Positions 1 through 10,933 of a DNA stretch of 64,000 nt are shown here, piece by piece (positions within the stretch are counted from its first letter, which is position 1; every line of letters starts with the position of its first letter). Made by a program: the position numbers and the translations under genes. Below the pieces are notes generated by a model. That model saw only the letters and a program-made list of their open reading frames with translations, ran no database searches and was not told the DNA's origin. Source of the DNA: Bacillus spizizenii TU-B-10 (GTDB lineage Bacteria > Bacillota > Bacilli > Bacillales > Bacillaceae). The stretch covers positions 3,142,857-3,206,856 of the forward strand of contig NC_016047.1 of NCBI RefSeq assembly GCF_000227465.1, given 5' to 3'.

Positions 1-144
1 TTTATGTTCTTTCTCAAGCTTCTCAAGGTCGCGCCGAATGGTTTCCTCTGTGACAGAAAATATGTCACTTAATTCGGATACACGGATGCTTGAACGCATA
101 TTCACTATTTCCACTATTTTTTGCTGCCGTTCTGCTACTAGCAT
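1..144 (-). CDS. rhaR: RhaR, DeoR-family repressor of the rhamnose operon (N-terminal part only)
   Basis: The first 48 codons of a minus-strand gene run off the left edge of the window. The translation begins MLVAERQQKIVEIV and contains a typical DeoR-family helix-turn-helix (SELSDIFSVTEETIRRDLEKL). The ATG at 142-144 is preceded by a GAAGGG-like ribosome site. DeoR-type proteins usually carry a C-terminal sugar-phosphate sensor domain, which is not visible here. It lies 60 bp downstream of rhaEW on the same strand, the order of the B. subtilis rhamnose operon (yuxG-yulB), so it is inferred to be RhaR/YulB, repressor of that operon. Confidence 0.8.
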   Translation of the reverse strand, partial: MLVAERQQKIVEIVNMRSSIRVSELSDIFSVTEETIRRDLEKLEKEHK

Positions 145-204
145 TGGTAACGCCCTTCCTCATATCATAATCCGTCTTATTGTTTTTAATATCATAGCAT
201 ATTT

Positions 205-2274
205 CTAACGCGTAAAAGCAGCCGGGACGCCGCCGTCTACCGTGATCATGCAGCCCGTTGTTTTTTCGGCTTTAGAAGAAGCGAAGAATGCGATGGCTTC
301 GGCAATATCCTGCGGGTAAATATTGACGAGCAGCGCCGTTCGTTTCCGATAATGTTCCTCCAGCTGATCTGGCTCAATCCCGTACGCCGCGGCCCGTTCC
401 TCCCGCCAGCTTGACCCCCAGATTGCCGATCCTTGAAGAACCGCATCAGGCAAAACGGAGTTGACCCGAATGCCGAATTCTCCACCCTCTGCTGCGATAC
501 ATCTCGCCAAATGGGTTTCAAGCGCTTTTACCGAGCTGTAGGCAGAGGCGTTTTTTCCCGCATAAACCGAATTTTTAGATCCGACAAATACCATGCTTCC
601 GCCTCTGCTTTGCTGTTTCATTTGTTTAAACGCTTCACGGGCCACAAGGAAATAGCCAGTTCCTAATACATTCATATTAAGATTCCATTCTTTTAGACTT
701 GTTTCGTCAAATGGGCTTGATGTGGCCAGTCCGGCATTATTGACGACGATATCAATGCCGCCGTAAGCAAGCGCCGCTTGTTCAAAGGCTGACCGTACTT
801 CCTCTTCCTTTGTCACATCCATTTTGACAGCCATTGCCCGTCCTTCTCCGTATGCATCGTTTATTTCCCCGGCAATTTTCTGTGCACCCTCTATATTAAG
901 ATCAGCAGCGATCACGTGCCCTCCTTCAGCTGCAAAGCGGCGGCATGCTGCACTGCCGATTCCGCCGGCTCCTCCTGTTATCAACGCTACTTTACGGGAA
1001 AATTCTGCTTCCGGCGGGGCTAGCGTGAGCTTATATAATTCGAGCGGCCAATATTCGACATGGTAGGATTCATTTTCATTTAAAGAAACAAAGTGACCAA
1101 GAGCTGTTGACCCTTTCATAACGGCGATCGCTCTCCGGTATAAAGCGCCGCTCACTTTAGACATGGCATAACTTTTTCCCGTATTCACCATTCCGATGCC
1201 AGGAATCAATATCACCCGCGGGGCTGATTCAAAGATTTGATCCCCCTCCTGCTGATTGCGTGTAAAGTAAGCATGATATTCTGATGCAAAATGCTCGACT
1301 CCTGACTTGACCAGTTCCACAAGCTTGCGCACATCTTGAGTTTCCGGATTCCACTCAATGTACAGCGGAACCCGTTTTGTGTGAACTAGGTGATCCGGGC
1401 ATGCCGCACCGATTTGCGAGAGCACTGGCGCTTGAACACTGTTTACAAATTCCAAGACGTCGTCATGATCATCATAGGAAAGGATCATTTTCTTTTCTTC
1501 ACTTACAGCGCCTCTGATCACAGGCATGATGCCTGCCAAGATTTGTTTTCTTTGATCTTCCGGCAGCGGCTGATATCTTTTGCCTCCGAATATCTTATTT
1601 GGATTGATCCGGTCGTTAATATACTGCTCGGCTTCTTGAATGATGGATATCGTTTTTTCATAACATGCTTCAGACGTCTCTCCCCAAGTGACTAAGCCGT
1701 GTTTCTCCATTAACACAAGCTCGGCGTTGGGATTGTTCGCTACGCCTTCAGCGATCATTTTAGACAAAGTAAATCCAGGGCGGACGTATGGCACCCATAC
1801 AAACCGGTTTCCGTAAATGTCTTCTGCAATTTGTTTTCCATTATCAGCGCAGCAAATGCTGATAATCGCATCGGGGTGGGTATGGTCAACATGATTGTAT
1901 GGCAGAAAAGCGTGTAACAGCGTTTCAATTGAAGGACGGGGATGTTTGCTGTCTATCATACAATGAGACAAGTAGTCTACCATTTCTTCATCTGACATGT
2001 GGTCCCTTTCAATCAGCGGGCGGATGTCAGCTAATTTTAAACCGGTAAAGTTATGCGCTTTCATTGTTGCCAAATCTGAACCGCTTCCTTTCACCCACAT
2101 GACTTCTGTTTCACGGCCTCTGAAATCCTTTTCCGTTGTTTTCATAGACGTATTCCCGCCGCCCCAGTTGCAGACAGTGCGATCTGACCCGATCAGATTG
2201 GACCTGTACACCAATTCCTCTACACCTTTCGGCAGCTGTGCAGCACGCTCTGAATCCCATACATGTTTCACCAT
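205..2274 (-). CDS. rhaEW: Bifunctional rhamnulose-1-phosphate aldolase / short-chain dehydrogenase
   Basis: This 689-residue fusion (yuxG in strain 168) splits rhamnulose-1-phosphate into dihydroxyacetone phosphate and lactaldehyde and then acts on lactaldehyde with its dehydrogenase half. The N-terminal two thirds is a class II aldolase domain with Zn-ligand motifs (HTHPDA, EKHGL). The C-terminal third, from about residue 425, is a Rossmann-fold SDR domain with TGGAGGIG and a YSSVK active-site motif. The ATG at 2272-2274 is chosen because GGAGGAA precedes it. The ATG 42 bp further upstream has no ribosome site and lies upstream of the likely transcription start. It is the first gene of the rhamnose operon seen here, followed by rhaR. 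Confidence 0.9.
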   Translation of the reverse strand: MVKHVWDSERAAQLPKGVEELVYRSNLIGSDRTVCNWGGGNTSMKTTEKDFRGRETEVMWVKGSGSDLATMKAHNFTGLKLADIRPLIERDHMSDEEMVDYLSHCMIDSKHPRPSIETLLHAFLPYNHVDHTHPDAIISICCADNGKQIAEDIYGNRFVWVPYVRPGFTLSKMIAEGVANNPNAELVLMEKHGLVTWGETSEACYEKTISIIQEAEQYINDRINPNKIFGGKRYQPLPEDQRKQILAGIMPVIRGAVSEEKKMILSYDDHDDVLEFVNSVQAPVLSQIGAACPDHLVHTKRVPLYIEWNPETQDVRKLVELVKSGVEHFASEYHAYFTRNQQEGDQIFESAPRVILIPGIGMVNTGKSYAMSKVSGALYRRAIAVMKGSTALGHFVSLNENESYHVEYWPLELYKLTLAPPEAEFSRKVALITGGAGGIGSAACRRFAAEGGHVIAADLNIEGAQKIAGEINDAYGEGRAMAVKMDVTKEEEVRSAFEQAALAYGGIDIVVNNAGLATSSPFDETSLKEWNLNMNVLGTGYFLVAREAFKQMKQQSRGGSMVFVGSKNSVYAGKNASAYSSVKALETHLARCIAAEGGEFGIRVNSVLPDAVLQGSAIWGSSWREERAAAYGIEPDQLEEHYRKRTALLVNIYPQDIAEAIAFFASSKAEKTTGCMITVDGGVPAAFTR

Positions 2275-2314
2275 ATTTGATATTCCTCCGTCCCTTTTAT
2301 TTGTATCCGTTTTC

Positions 2315-2361
2315 ATTATATATGATATTTGTTTATTTTTGAATTGTTTTTGTTTATTTTT
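2315..2361 (-). promoter_or_regulatory. rhaEW promoter with two operator-like direct repeats
   Basis: On the minus strand TATAAT (2315-2320) lies 17 bp from TTCAAA (2338-2343), a plausible SigA promoter. The plus-strand sequence TTTGTTTATTTTT occurs twice, at 2328-2340 and 2349-2361, exactly 21 bp apart, i.e. two helical turns. The first copy covers the promoter spacer and -35 element. Spaced direct repeats at the promoter are typical for DeoR-family repressors, so RhaR binding is inferred. Confidence 0.55.
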
Positions 2362-2370
2362 GTTTTCAAT

Positions 2371-2399
2371 AAAAAAAGAAAGCAGCTGATGCCGCTTTC
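2371..2399 (-). terminator. Terminator after tlpB
   Basis: An imperfect stem GAAAGCAGC / GCCGCTTTC (2378-2399) is followed on the minus strand by a T run (2371-2377). It lies 11 bp beyond the tlpB stop codon and separates tlpB from the rhaEW promoter. Confidence 0.7.
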
Positions 2400-2409
2400 T
2401 CTTTCATTA

Positions 2410-4398
2410 TTATGATTCAATTTTAAATTTCTTCGTGATGTCCTGAAGTTCTTCCGCCATGTTTGCCAATGTTTCAGCTGAAGAGCTGATTTCTTCCATG
2501 GAAGCAAGCTGTTCTTCCGCCGAAGCTGCGATGTCCTGAATGCCTGCTGAGCTTTCTTTCGACACTTCAGAAATGTCTTCAACCGCACTTGTCACTTCCT
2601 GCGATCCAACTGACAGCTGTTCAACCGTTGCGTTTAGGTTTTGCAATTCACCAGAAATTTGGGTTGTCATCTCGTAGATTTGTTTAAAGCTTTCCGCTGT
2701 TTGGTCAGTAATCTGCAAGCCTTCCTTCACTTCATGATTCACAGATTGGAACATCGCAAGCGAAGTGCTGATTTCTCTGACAATCTCTTGAATTAACCCT
2801 TCAATTTCCTTGGCAGAGCCTGCTGATTGTACGGCAAGTTTTCTGACCTCTTCCGCAACTACTGAGAAGCCTCTTCCGTATTCTCCCGCTCTTGCCGCCT
2901 CAATCGCAGCATTTAATGCCAGCAGGTTGGTTTGATCAGCAATGCCGTTAATCACATTCAAGATACTTGTGATGTCTTGCGATTTTGTTTCAAGACCCTT
3001 CACCACCGCTTCCGCTTTTTGAACGGATTGATCGATTGTTTTCATTTGACCGACTGTGTGCTCCACCAGTTTTTCTCCGCTGCCTGCTGCCTCGGAGGAC
3101 TGGATCGATGACTTCGTAATCGTTGAAGAGGCCTGAGCCACTTTTGAAATCCCATCGTTCATTTGAGAAAGATGGTTTGAACTTGTTTCCAGTTTCTCGC
3201 TTTGCGCCTCGTTGCCATCTGAGAACTGTTCGATGGCAAGTGTGATATGTTCGGTTGCCTTGCTCGTTTGGGCTGCACTTGCCGTCAACTCTTCAGAAGA
3301 TGAAGCGACGTTTTCTACAGACGTTTGAATAACCCCGATCACAGAACGCAATGAGGCAGACATTTCGTTAAAGCTATCGCCAAGCTGTCCAAACTCGTTT
3401 TTCGAGTGAATATCAATGACTTCTGTCAGATCTCCGCTGCTGATTTTCGCGGATGTAGAAACCAGTTTTCTTAACGGCTTGGTAATGGCACTGATAATAA
3501 AGAGAATAAGTATGCCGCCGATGACAAGTGACACGCATAGAATGATAATCGCTGTGTTCAGAACCGGGCTTGAAGCATCTTGCAATTCACTGACAAAGTA
3601 CGTACCCGCGATTTTCCAGCCTGTCAGTTTATTTGTCGTAAAGGCCATTTTCTTTTCTTTGCCTTCGAAAGTATATTCAAATGAGCCTTCTCCTTTGGAA
3701 TATACTTGGTTTGTCCAGTCGCCGGATCCAGTTGTCCCAGGCTTAATCGTCGGATGGGCGATATATTTTTTGTTGCCCGTTGTAATAAAGGCAAAGCCGT
3801 TTTTGCCGATTTTGATTCTCTGTGAAGCGGAAAGCACTTCATCCAGATTTAAATCAAGTGCTATAACCCCTGAACCGTCTTTTAATTGTTTTGAAATTGT
3901 GACAACCATATCCCCTGTTGCTTCATCAGTATACGGTTCTGAGAAAACAGCCTGTCCTTTTTTCGCAACAGCTTGTTTGTACCAGTCACGCCCTGTCGGA
4001 TCGAAGCCTTTAGGAACGCCGCTATCCGGATATTTGTAAAGCTTCTTATCTTCTGAAGCAACATAGATTGCGCCTACATCGGCATTCAATGTTGTATACT
4101 GCTTAAATTTCTCATTCAGTGAGGTTTTATTTTTTCCTTGTAATAGATCTTTATCGATCGTCTCACTGTAATAATCAATTGCTTTTACTTTATTATTCAA
4201 TTTGTTTTGCAGGGTGCTGTTGAGCTCTTCAACGTTCCCCATTGCACTACTCGTAAGTTCCCTGTCCAGTGCGTTCCAAGCTGATTGATAACTGAAATAT
4301 GCTAAAACCCCAACCGGCAAAATAAGCACTGCCAGAAACGCAGCGATAAGCGGTTTGCTGATCGATGGCTGTTTGATCCATTGTATCATTTTTCCCAT
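2410..4398 (-). CDS. tlpB: TlpB, methyl-accepting chemotaxis receptor
   Basis: This is a 662-residue transmembrane chemoreceptor. It has an N-terminal membrane helix (about 17-37), an extracellular double-Cache type sensor domain (about 40-280), a second helix (about 281-304), a HAMP domain, and a long cytoplasmic coiled coil with the conserved hairpin tip [20 protein letters not shown]. Such receptors control the CheA kinase and hence flagellar rotation. It is the last of four tandem paralogues in transcription order. Assignment to TlpB rather than another paralogue rests on its position next to rhaEW. The ligand is not evident from sequence. Confidence 0.88.
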   Translation of the reverse strand: MGKMIQWIKQPSISKPLIAAFLAVLILPVGVLAYFSYQSAWNALDRELTSSAMGNVEELNSTLQNKLNNKVKAIDYYSETIDKDLLQGKNKTSLNEKFKQYTTLNADVGAIYVASEDKKLYKYPDSGVPKGFDPTGRDWYKQAVAKKGQAVFSEPYTDEATGDMVVTISKQLKDGSGVIALDLNLDEVLSASQRIKIGKNGFAFITTGNKKYIAHPTIKPGTTGSGDWTNQVYSKGEGSFEYTFEGKEKKMAFTTNKLTGWKIAGTYFVSELQDASSPVLNTAIIILCVSLVIGGILILFIISAITKPLRKLVSTSAKISSGDLTEVIDIHSKNEFGQLGDSFNEMSASLRSVIGVIQTSVENVASSSEELTASAAQTSKATEHITLAIEQFSDGNEAQSEKLETSSNHLSQMNDGISKVAQASSTITKSSIQSSEAAGSGEKLVEHTVGQMKTIDQSVQKAEAVVKGLETKSQDITSILNVINGIADQTNLLALNAAIEAARAGEYGRGFSVVAEEVRKLAVQSAGSAKEIEGLIQEIVREISTSLAMFQSVNHEVKEGLQITDQTAESFKQIYEMTTQISGELQNLNATVEQLSVGSQEVTSAVEDISEVSKESSAGIQDIAASAEEQLASMEEISSSAETLANMAEELQDITKKFKIES

Positions 4399-4429
4399 TC
4401 TAGTTGACTCCTCCTTTAAGCTAAATCTA

Positions 4430-4457
4430 ATATCGTCAAACTAGGATAAAAGGTTTA
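4430..4457 (-). promoter_or_regulatory. SigD promoter of tlpB
   Basis: The minus strand reads TAAA (4454-4457), 16 bp, then GACGATAT (4430-4437), close to the SigD consensus TAAA-N15-GCCGATAT for motility genes. It sits about 30 bp upstream of the tlpB start codon. Confidence 0.65.
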
Positions 4458-4472
4458 ATAAAAAAACTAAAA

Positions 4473-4503
4473 AAAACACCCGAGCGTACAGGCCCGGGTG
4501 TTT
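4473..4503 (-). terminator. Terminator after mcpA
   Basis: The stem CACCCG (4477-4482) / CGGGTG (4495-4500) is extended by A/T pairs, with a T run on the minus strand. It lies directly after the mcpA stop codon. Confidence 0.75.
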
Positions 4504-4510
4504 TGGCTTA

Positions 4511-6499
4511 CTATTCGATTTTGAATCGTTTTGTCATATCGCGAAGCTCTTCCGCCATCGACGAAAGGGTTTCTGCTGACGAGCTGATTTCTTCCATGGA
4601 AGCAAGCTGCTCTTCGGCTGACGCCGCGATATCTTGTATATGAGCTGAGCTTTCTTTTGAAATCGATGCAATGTGCTCGGACGCTCCAGAAACTTCCTCG
4701 GAGCTGGCAGAAAGCTGCTGAACCGTCGCACTCATGTTTTGCAGTTCACCGGCGATTTGGTTCGTCATTTCAGAAATGCGTTTAAAGCTTATTTCTGTTT
4801 TATCTGTGATATCAAGGCCTGTTTGCACCTCTTGATTGACAGACTGGAACATGCCGAGAGATGTATTGATTTCCTTCACAATTTCGATGATTAATGCTTC
4901 AATCTCTTTTGCTGAATCTGCTGACTGAACTGCCAGTTTTCTTACTTCTTCCGCTACAACAGAGAAGCCGCGGCCGTACTCGCCTGCGCGCGCCGCTTCA
5001 ATTGCTGCGTTTAAGGCAAGCAGGTTCGTCTGGTCTGCGATACCGTTAATCACACGCAAAATATTGGTAATGTCTTTCGATTTCGTTTCCAATCCGCGTA
5101 CGACTTGTTCTGCTTCTTTTACAGACTTGTCAATGACGTTCATTTGGCCCACGGTTTGATGAACAAGCTTGCCGCCTTCGCTTGCAATTTCAGTTGACTG
5201 GACAGATGAATCTGTGATGACTTCAGAAGCTTGAGCCATATTCGTCAATCCGTCATTCATTTGATAAATGTGCTCTGCTGCAGTTTCAATGTTTTCGTTT
5301 TGTTTTTCATTGCCGTTAGAAAATTGTTCAATCGCCAATGTAATGTGCTCTGTTGCCTTGCTCGTTTGCGCGGCTGATGCGGTCAGCTCCTCAGAGGAAG
5401 CAGCAACATTGTCCACGGAATCCTGGATAGCGTGGATGAGAGAACGAAGTGACGACGCCATATTGTTAAAGCTTTTGCCGAGTTCGCCCAATTCATCTTT
5501 TGAACGGATATCAATGGTTTCAGTCAAATCTCCCTCGCTGATCCGCTTAGAGGAACCGACAAGCTGTTTCAGCGGCGTTGTAATCGACCGAATGATCAGT
5601 GTCATGACAATAATTCCTATGATAATAGCTGCGGCCAAGACAATTAAAGCAAGATGAAGGACAGGCTGGGCTGCCTCATGGATTTCATCCAAATACATGG
5701 TGCCGCCAATTTTCCAACCCGTTAACTTGTTTGTGTCAAAGGCCATTTTTTTCTTATCGCCGTCCATGGTATATTGAAAATCGCCTTTATCAGCATTTAG
5801 CATTTGATCGGTCCAGTCGCCTTTCAATTCAGTTCCTGAGGTTTCATTAGGATGGGCGACAACCTTATTGTCCTTCGTCATGATAAATGCGTAGCCTTGT
5901 TTGCCGATGTTGACTTTTTTAGTTGTTTTCAGCAGATTTTCAATCGTCATGTTGATTGCGATAACGCCTGAACCATCTTTTGTCTGTTGAGCGATTGTCA
6001 CAACCATTGTGTTCGTAGAGGCTGTTTTATACGGGTCTGTAACCACGACTTTCCCTTTATTCGCAACCGCTTTTTTGTACCAGTCGCGTTCGACCGGGTT
6101 ATAATCGCTCGGCATCTGAAGATCCGGGTAACGGGTAAAGCGCCCGTTTTTGTCACTTGTGTAAATGGATTCTACATCTTTGTTTATGCTGATATATTGT
6201 GAGAATTTCTCTTTAATACTTGCATTGCTTTTTGCATTATATCTCTCTTTTGTCAGCCATTCGCTGAAGTAAGCAGCGCTGTTTTCTTTTTCACCGATGC
6301 TGGTGTTAATGATTTCGTTTAATTGCTGTACATTTTCTAATGCGCTCCCCATCATCTGTCTGTCGAGCGAGCTGCTTGCCGATTGATACGCAATGGCAGC
6401 CAATATGACAACCGGTATGATGAGAATCGACAGAAAGGAAACGAGTAGCTTCCGTGTAATAGATCTTTGTTTTATTAGTTGGAGTATTTTTTTCATCAT
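4511..6499 (-). CDS. mcpA: McpA, methyl-accepting chemotaxis receptor
   Basis: A 662-residue chemoreceptor with the same plan as its neighbours: an N-terminal helix, a Cache-type extracellular domain, a second membrane helix near residues 280-303, HAMP, and a methylation/signalling coiled coil with the tip [20 protein letters not shown]. In B. subtilis McpA is associated with glucose and alpha-methylglucoside taxis (family knowledge). Two consecutive ATG codons follow GGAGAAATGA, and the first is used here. The sensor domain differs from those of TlpA and TlpB much more than the cytoplasmic half does. Confidence 0.88.
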   Translation of the reverse strand: MMKKILQLIKQRSITRKLLVSFLSILIIPVVILAAIAYQSASSSLDRQMMGSALENVQQLNEIINTSIGEKENSAAYFSEWLTKERYNAKSNASIKEKFSQYISINKDVESIYTSDKNGRFTRYPDLQMPSDYNPVERDWYKKAVANKGKVVVTDPYKTASTNTMVVTIAQQTKDGSGVIAINMTIENLLKTTKKVNIGKQGYAFIMTKDNKVVAHPNETSGTELKGDWTDQMLNADKGDFQYTMDGDKKKMAFDTNKLTGWKIGGTMYLDEIHEAAQPVLHLALIVLAAAIIIGIIVMTLIIRSITTPLKQLVGSSKRISEGDLTETIDIRSKDELGELGKSFNNMASSLRSLIHAIQDSVDNVAASSEELTASAAQTSKATEHITLAIEQFSNGNEKQNENIETAAEHIYQMNDGLTNMAQASEVITDSSVQSTEIASEGGKLVHQTVGQMNVIDKSVKEAEQVVRGLETKSKDITNILRVINGIADQTNLLALNAAIEAARAGEYGRGFSVVAEEVRKLAVQSADSAKEIEALIIEIVKEINTSLGMFQSVNQEVQTGLDITDKTEISFKRISEMTNQIAGELQNMSATVQQLSASSEEVSGASEHIASISKESSAHIQDIAASAEEQLASMEEISSSAETLSSMAEELRDMTKRFKIE

Positions 6500-6527
6500 T
6501 CATTTCTCCTTTTTTATGCTACCCTTC

Positions 6528-6535
6528 ATATCGGC
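6528..6535 (-). promoter_or_regulatory. SigD-type -10 element of mcpA
   Basis: The minus strand carries a perfect GCCGATAT at 6528-6535, about 30 bp before the mcpA start. The -35 region at the expected distance is only TATA/ATAT, a weak match to TAAA. Confidence 0.6.
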
Positions 6536-6618
6536 AGGAAATGGGTAAATATATACAGTAAAAAAGAAGAAATTTAACGAACATAACTAATTTCCCATAA
6601 ATAGATAGTTATTTAGCA

Positions 6619-8610
6619 CTATTCCTTATTCACTTTAAATCGTTTTGTCAGATCACGGAGTTCTTCAGACATTCTTTCAAGCGTCTGTGCCGATGAACTG
6701 ATTTCCTCCATGGATGCCAGCTGTTCCTCGGCTGAAGCGGCTATATCTTGGATGCCGTCCGAGCTTTCCTTAGAAATGGCTGTGATATCATTTGAAGCAG
6801 CGGAAATTTCTTGAGCTCCTGCTGACAGCTCCTCAACCGTCGCATTCATGTTTTGCAGTTCGGAAGCAATTTGATTGGTCATGTGAGATATATGTTTGAA
6901 GCTTTGTTTTGTTTCACCTGTCATGACAAGCCCTGTTTCAACTTCTTTGTTTACGGACTGAAGCACGTTCAATGATGTGTGAATTTCTTTCACAATTTCG
7001 CTGATCAGTGATTCAATTTCCTTTGCCGAGTCAGCTGATTGTACCGCGAGTTTTCTCACTTCCTCAGCGACGACGGAGAAGCCCCGGCCGTATTCTCCCG
7101 CTCTGGCCGCTTCGATGGCGGCATTTAAAGCCAAAAGATTGGTTTGATCTGCAATGCCGTTGATAACCCGCAAAATATTCGTGATATCCTTTGATTTGAC
7201 TTCCAGCCCCTTCACCACTTGTTCCGCTTCTTTTACTGAGTGGTCAATCGTATTCATTTGGCCGGCTGTTTTCTGTACAAGTGTCTCACCCTCGCTTGAT
7301 GCTTCTGTGGAATTTGCGGATGTTTCTGTAATCACTGCGGCAGCCCGCGCCAGTTCAGCCAATCCATCGTTCATTTCATTAATTTGCCCGGTTGTTGTCT
7401 CAATTTTGTCGCTTTGGCTTTCGGTGCCGTTTGAAAATTGCTCGATGGCCATCGTAATATGCTCAGTAGCTCTGCTTGTCTGGTCAGCGGATGCAGTCAA
7501 TTCTTCTGATGATGAAGCAACGTGTTCTACTGAATCTTTTATGCCGTGAATGAGTGAGCGAAGCGAGTGGGCCATATGATTGAAGCTCTGGCTCAGAACA
7601 CCGAGTTCATCTTTTGAATTGATTTCAATCGTTTCGGTTAGATCGCCTTCACTGATTTTTTCAGCTGATGTGACAATGCGTCTTAATGGCTTTGTGATCG
7701 ACCGAATTACAAAATAAATTGCCGTAATTCCAGCTGCGATGGCAATCGCCAGAACGATTGAAGCCATGGTCAGAACTTTGCTTGCAGCATCGCGGATCTC
7801 ATCCGTATACATCGTTCCGCTGATTTTCCAGCCTGTTGTTTCGCTTGTGGCAAACGCCATTTTCTTCTCTTTGCCTTGGTACGTATATTCAAAGTCGCCG
7901 CTTTTATTCTTGTAGAGCTTATCAACCCAGTCCCCTTTTAACTCTGTTCCCGCTTTTTCTCCGGAGTAGGCAATGACTTTTTTATTTGGGCTTAAGATAA
8001 AAGCATAGCCTTCTTTGCCGATATTGATTCCTTTAGCAGTCGTGACCAGATCATCAATTTTCATATCAATAGCGACAACGCCTGATCCATCCTCCGTCTG
8101 TCGGGCAATGGTGACGACCATTTTTCCTGATGAAATAGATTCATACGGCTCAGTGACGATTGTTTTGCCTTTATTGGCCATTGCTTCTTTGTACCAATCT
8201 CGTTCTAAAGCATTAAAGTCACTCGGCATGTCTGCGTACGGATAACGTGTGAATTCTCCGTCTTTACTGCTGGAAAATACCGCAGCTACATTGTCATTCA
8301 TTTGGATAAATTGTTTGAATTCCTGTTTCATCTCTGTTTTCTTTTTATCCTTAAACTTATCTGCTGTAGCCCAATCGCTGAAAAACGCGAGGCTTTTTTC
8401 AGTCGTGCTGATTTTATCATCAATGATATGATCTAATATTTGAACATTTTCCTTTGCGCTTTGCGTCATCTGTATATCAAGAGAGGCAACTGCTGATTGA
8501 TAAGCGCTTACCGAAAGGACGGTAATGGGAACAATTAAGATCAGCAGGAAAGAAATAATAAGTCTCCTGGCAATTGATGACCTGCGAATAGTGGTGAGTG
8601 TTTTTTTCAT
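6619..8610 (-). CDS. tlpA: TlpA, methyl-accepting chemotaxis receptor
   Basis: A 663-residue chemoreceptor, third in left-to-right order. It has an N-terminal membrane helix (about 16-38), a Cache-type sensor domain, a second helix (about 280-303), HAMP, and the conserved cytoplasmic tip [20 protein letters not shown]. The C-terminus FKVNKE is slightly longer than the FKIE of the paralogues. Position between mcpA and mcpB identifies it as TlpA. Its ligand cannot be read from sequence. I see no strong terminator between its stop and the mcpA promoter. Confidence 0.88.
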   Translation of the reverse strand: MKKTLTTIRRSSIARRLIISFLLILIVPITVLSVSAYQSAVASLDIQMTQSAKENVQILDHIIDDKISTTEKSLAFFSDWATADKFKDKKKTEMKQEFKQFIQMNDNVAAVFSSSKDGEFTRYPYADMPSDFNALERDWYKEAMANKGKTIVTEPYESISSGKMVVTIARQTEDGSGVVAIDMKIDDLVTTAKGINIGKEGYAFILSPNKKVIAYSGEKAGTELKGDWVDKLYKNKSGDFEYTYQGKEKKMAFATSETTGWKISGTMYTDEIRDAASKVLTMASIVLAIAIAAGITAIYFVIRSITKPLRRIVTSAEKISEGDLTETIEINSKDELGVLSQSFNHMAHSLRSLIHGIKDSVEHVASSSEELTASADQTSRATEHITMAIEQFSNGTESQSDKIETTTGQINEMNDGLAELARAAAVITETSANSTEASSEGETLVQKTAGQMNTIDHSVKEAEQVVKGLEVKSKDITNILRVINGIADQTNLLALNAAIEAARAGEYGRGFSVVAEEVRKLAVQSADSAKEIESLISEIVKEIHTSLNVLQSVNKEVETGLVMTGETKQSFKHISHMTNQIASELQNMNATVEELSAGAQEISAASNDITAISKESSDGIQDIAASAEEQLASMEEISSSAQTLERMSEELRDLTKRFKVNKE

Positions 8611-8643
8611 CCTATTGAACCTTCTTTCAATAATTTACAAATT

Positions 8644-8651
8644 ATATCGGC
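8644..8651 (-). promoter_or_regulatory. SigD-type -10 element of tlpA
   Basis: A perfect GCCGATAT on the minus strand about 34 bp before the tlpA start, with TAAT as a possible -35 element 14 bp upstream. Confidence 0.55.
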
Positions 8652-8748
8652 GGTTCTTCCTTTATATTACATTGAAATTGAAGGTAAAAATGAAAAATAG
8701 TTCTAATATCACCGTGAATATTAGGTCTTTAAGATTAATTCCTTCACG

Positions 8749-8779
8749 AAAAAACAGCGCCTTGATAAGCGCTGTTTTT
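8749..8779 (-). terminator. Terminator after mcpB
   Basis: The stem AACAGCGC (8753-8760) / GCGCTGTT (8769-8776) is flanked by A and T runs, with the T run on the minus strand. It lies a few bases after the mcpB stop. Confidence 0.8.
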
Positions 8780-8785
8780 CTGCTT

Positions 8786-10774
8786 TTATTCGATTTTGAA
8801 TTGCTTCGTCAGATCACGAAGCTCTTCTGCCATCTGCGCAAGAGTGGTCGCTGATGAACTGATTTCTTCCATAGAGGCAAGCTGCTCCTCGGCTGATGCG
8901 GCAATGTCTTGGATGCTTGCCGAGCTTTCTTTCGACACATCGGCAATGCCGCTGACTGCTGCTGAAACATGCTGTGAACGGCCTGACAGCTGTTCGACGG
9001 TGGAATTCATCGTCTGCAATTTGCCCGCGATTTCGTTTGTCATGCTGAAAATGCTCTGGAAGCTTTCTTTTGTATTGTCTGTGACAACAAGTCCAGACTG
9101 TACTTCCTGATTGACCTCTTTAAACATGTGAAGAGAAGTTTCGATTTCTGCTACAATTTCTTGGATCAGCTTTTCGATTTCTTTTGCTGAATCGGCTGAT
9201 TGAACAGCCAGTTTGCGCACTTCCTCCGCAACGACAGAGAAGCCGCGTCCTGATTCTCCAGCACGCGCAGCTTCAATGGCTGCGTTTAATGCCAGCAGGT
9301 TTGTTTGGTCAGCGATGCCGTTTATGACTCTCAAAATGCTTGTAATGTCTTTTGATTTTCCTTCTAAGCCTTTGACAACAGCTTCAGCCTGCTGAACCGA
9401 TTGATTAATCGAGTACATTTGTCCGACTGTCTGCTGGACAAACTTTTCACCCGTTCCGGCGATTTCCGTTGATTGGATAGACGCCTTTGTAATGTCTGAT
9501 GATGTTTGTGAGACTTGCTGGAGCCCTTCATTCATTAAGTTCAGCTGATGAGAGCTGGATTCAACCTTTTCGCTTTGCTCCTCGTTTCCGTTTGAGAACT
9601 GCTCAATCGCCATCGTGATATGCTCGGTGGCTTTACTTGTTTGTCCGGCAGATGCAGTAAGCTGTTCGGACGATGCAGCCACATTGTTTACCGAGTCCTG
9701 AATAGCACTGATCAGTGAGCGGAGAGATTGTCCCATTTCATTGAAGCTCACCCCAAGCTCTCCAAGCTCATCTTTTGAACGGATTTCGATCGTTTCTGTC
9801 AGATCCCCGCTGCTGATCGTTTTCGATGATTGAACGAGACGTTTTAACGGTTTTGTAATCGAACGAACGATAAACAGAATTAAAAACCCGCCTGCCACAA
9901 TGGAAGCGATCAGCACGATCATGCCTGTTATGAGCACAGACTTTGAGGCATCCTTTATTTCATCCATATACATTGTGCCGGCTATTTTCCACCCAGTCAG
10001 TTCATTTGTTGTATAGGTCATCTTTTTATCTTCGTTACCCAGAGTGTATTGGAGTTCACCGCTGTTATCGGCATACATTTTGGCAACCCAGTCTCCTGAC
10101 AGCTTTTCTCCAGCCTTATGGTTCTGGTGGGCAACATAGGTTTTGTTTTTCGTTGCAATGAAAACATAGCCTTCTTTTCCGACCTTGATTTGTTTCATCT
10201 GTTCTAACAATTTATCAATGGTGATATCCATGGCGACAACGCCAGATCCGTCCTTCAGCTTCTGGGCAATGGTAATGACCATACTTCCGTCACTCGCTGC
10301 CACGTAAGGATCTGTCACGACAATTTCACCGCCTGCCTTCATCGCATCTTGGTACCAAGGGCGTTGTCTCGGATCGTATCCATCCGGCAATTGTTCTTTG
10401 GGTGCTTGTACGTAGGTGCCGTTTTCTGCGCCTCCATAAATTCTGGCTACCCCTTGATTGATAGATACGTATTGTGAAAATTTGGCCTTGAGCTCTTCTT
10501 GATTAGACTTTCCTTTGAATGCGGAGCTTTTAAGAGTTTCACTGAAAAAGGTGACCGCTGTCACTTTTGTTCCCAGATCATTTGTAACGGTTGTATTAAA
10601 TGTATCGACACTGCTTTTCGCATTTCCCATAATTTCCTGTTCCAGCTTTCCGCTTGCGCTTCGATAAGAACTAAATTCCAATATAAGAATAGGGATAATG
10701 AGAATCGCAATAAATGAGACGATTAATTTTCTTGAGATAGACGGTTTCTTCAGCCAATTGATAAAAGTCTTCAT
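8786..10774 (-). CDS. mcpB: McpB, methyl-accepting chemotaxis receptor for amino acids
   Basis: A 662-residue chemoreceptor that matches my memory of B. subtilis McpB, the asparagine and general amino-acid receptor, nearly throughout. Domains are a membrane helix (about 16-36), an extracellular double-Cache domain (about 38-278) with the RPWYQDA motif, a second helix (about 281-304), HAMP, and a signalling coiled coil. The hairpin tip reads GESGRGF where the three paralogues have GEYGRGF. It is the first gene of the receptor cluster in transcription order and has its own SigD element. Confidence 0.92.
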   Translation of the reverse strand: MKTFINWLKKPSISRKLIVSFIAILIIPILILEFSSYRSASGKLEQEIMGNAKSSVDTFNTTVTNDLGTKVTAVTFFSETLKSSAFKGKSNQEELKAKFSQYVSINQGVARIYGGAENGTYVQAPKEQLPDGYDPRQRPWYQDAMKAGGEIVVTDPYVAASDGSMVITIAQKLKDGSGVVAMDITIDKLLEQMKQIKVGKEGYVFIATKNKTYVAHQNHKAGEKLSGDWVAKMYADNSGELQYTLGNEDKKMTYTTNELTGWKIAGTMYMDEIKDASKSVLITGMIVLIASIVAGGFLILFIVRSITKPLKRLVQSSKTISSGDLTETIEIRSKDELGELGVSFNEMGQSLRSLISAIQDSVNNVAASSEQLTASAGQTSKATEHITMAIEQFSNGNEEQSEKVESSSHQLNLMNEGLQQVSQTSSDITKASIQSTEIAGTGEKFVQQTVGQMYSINQSVQQAEAVVKGLEGKSKDITSILRVINGIADQTNLLALNAAIEAARAGESGRGFSVVAEEVRKLAVQSADSAKEIEKLIQEIVAEIETSLHMFKEVNQEVQSGLVVTDNTKESFQSIFSMTNEIAGKLQTMNSTVEQLSGRSQHVSAAVSGIADVSKESSASIQDIAASAEEQLASMEEISSSATTLAQMAEELRDLTKQFKIE

Positions 10775-10806
10775 GTCCAGTTTCTCCTTCAGGTTTGATA
10801 CAGTAT

Positions 10807-10814
10807 ATATCGGC
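10807..10814 (-). promoter_or_regulatory. SigD-type -10 element of mcpB
   Basis: A perfect GCCGATAT on the minus strand about 33 bp before the mcpB start, with A/T-rich TAAA/TTTA candidates 13-15 bp upstream for the -35 element. Confidence 0.6.
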
Positions 10815-10933
10815 TGCTTAAAAAAGTTTTAAAATAAAAAATGGAAGAAGTTCTTTTTCGGCTGTCTTCTGTCTTTTTAACTTTCATTGCCCAAGCCCTT
10901 TGCATATCTTATAAAAAACAAGGGGGGCTAAAG

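Noticed and set aside
3416-4039. A 207-codon plus-strand frame opposite tlpB
   Set aside because: It lies fully antisense to the sensor domain of tlpB, has no ribosome site, and its composition mirrors the codon pattern of the opposite strand.
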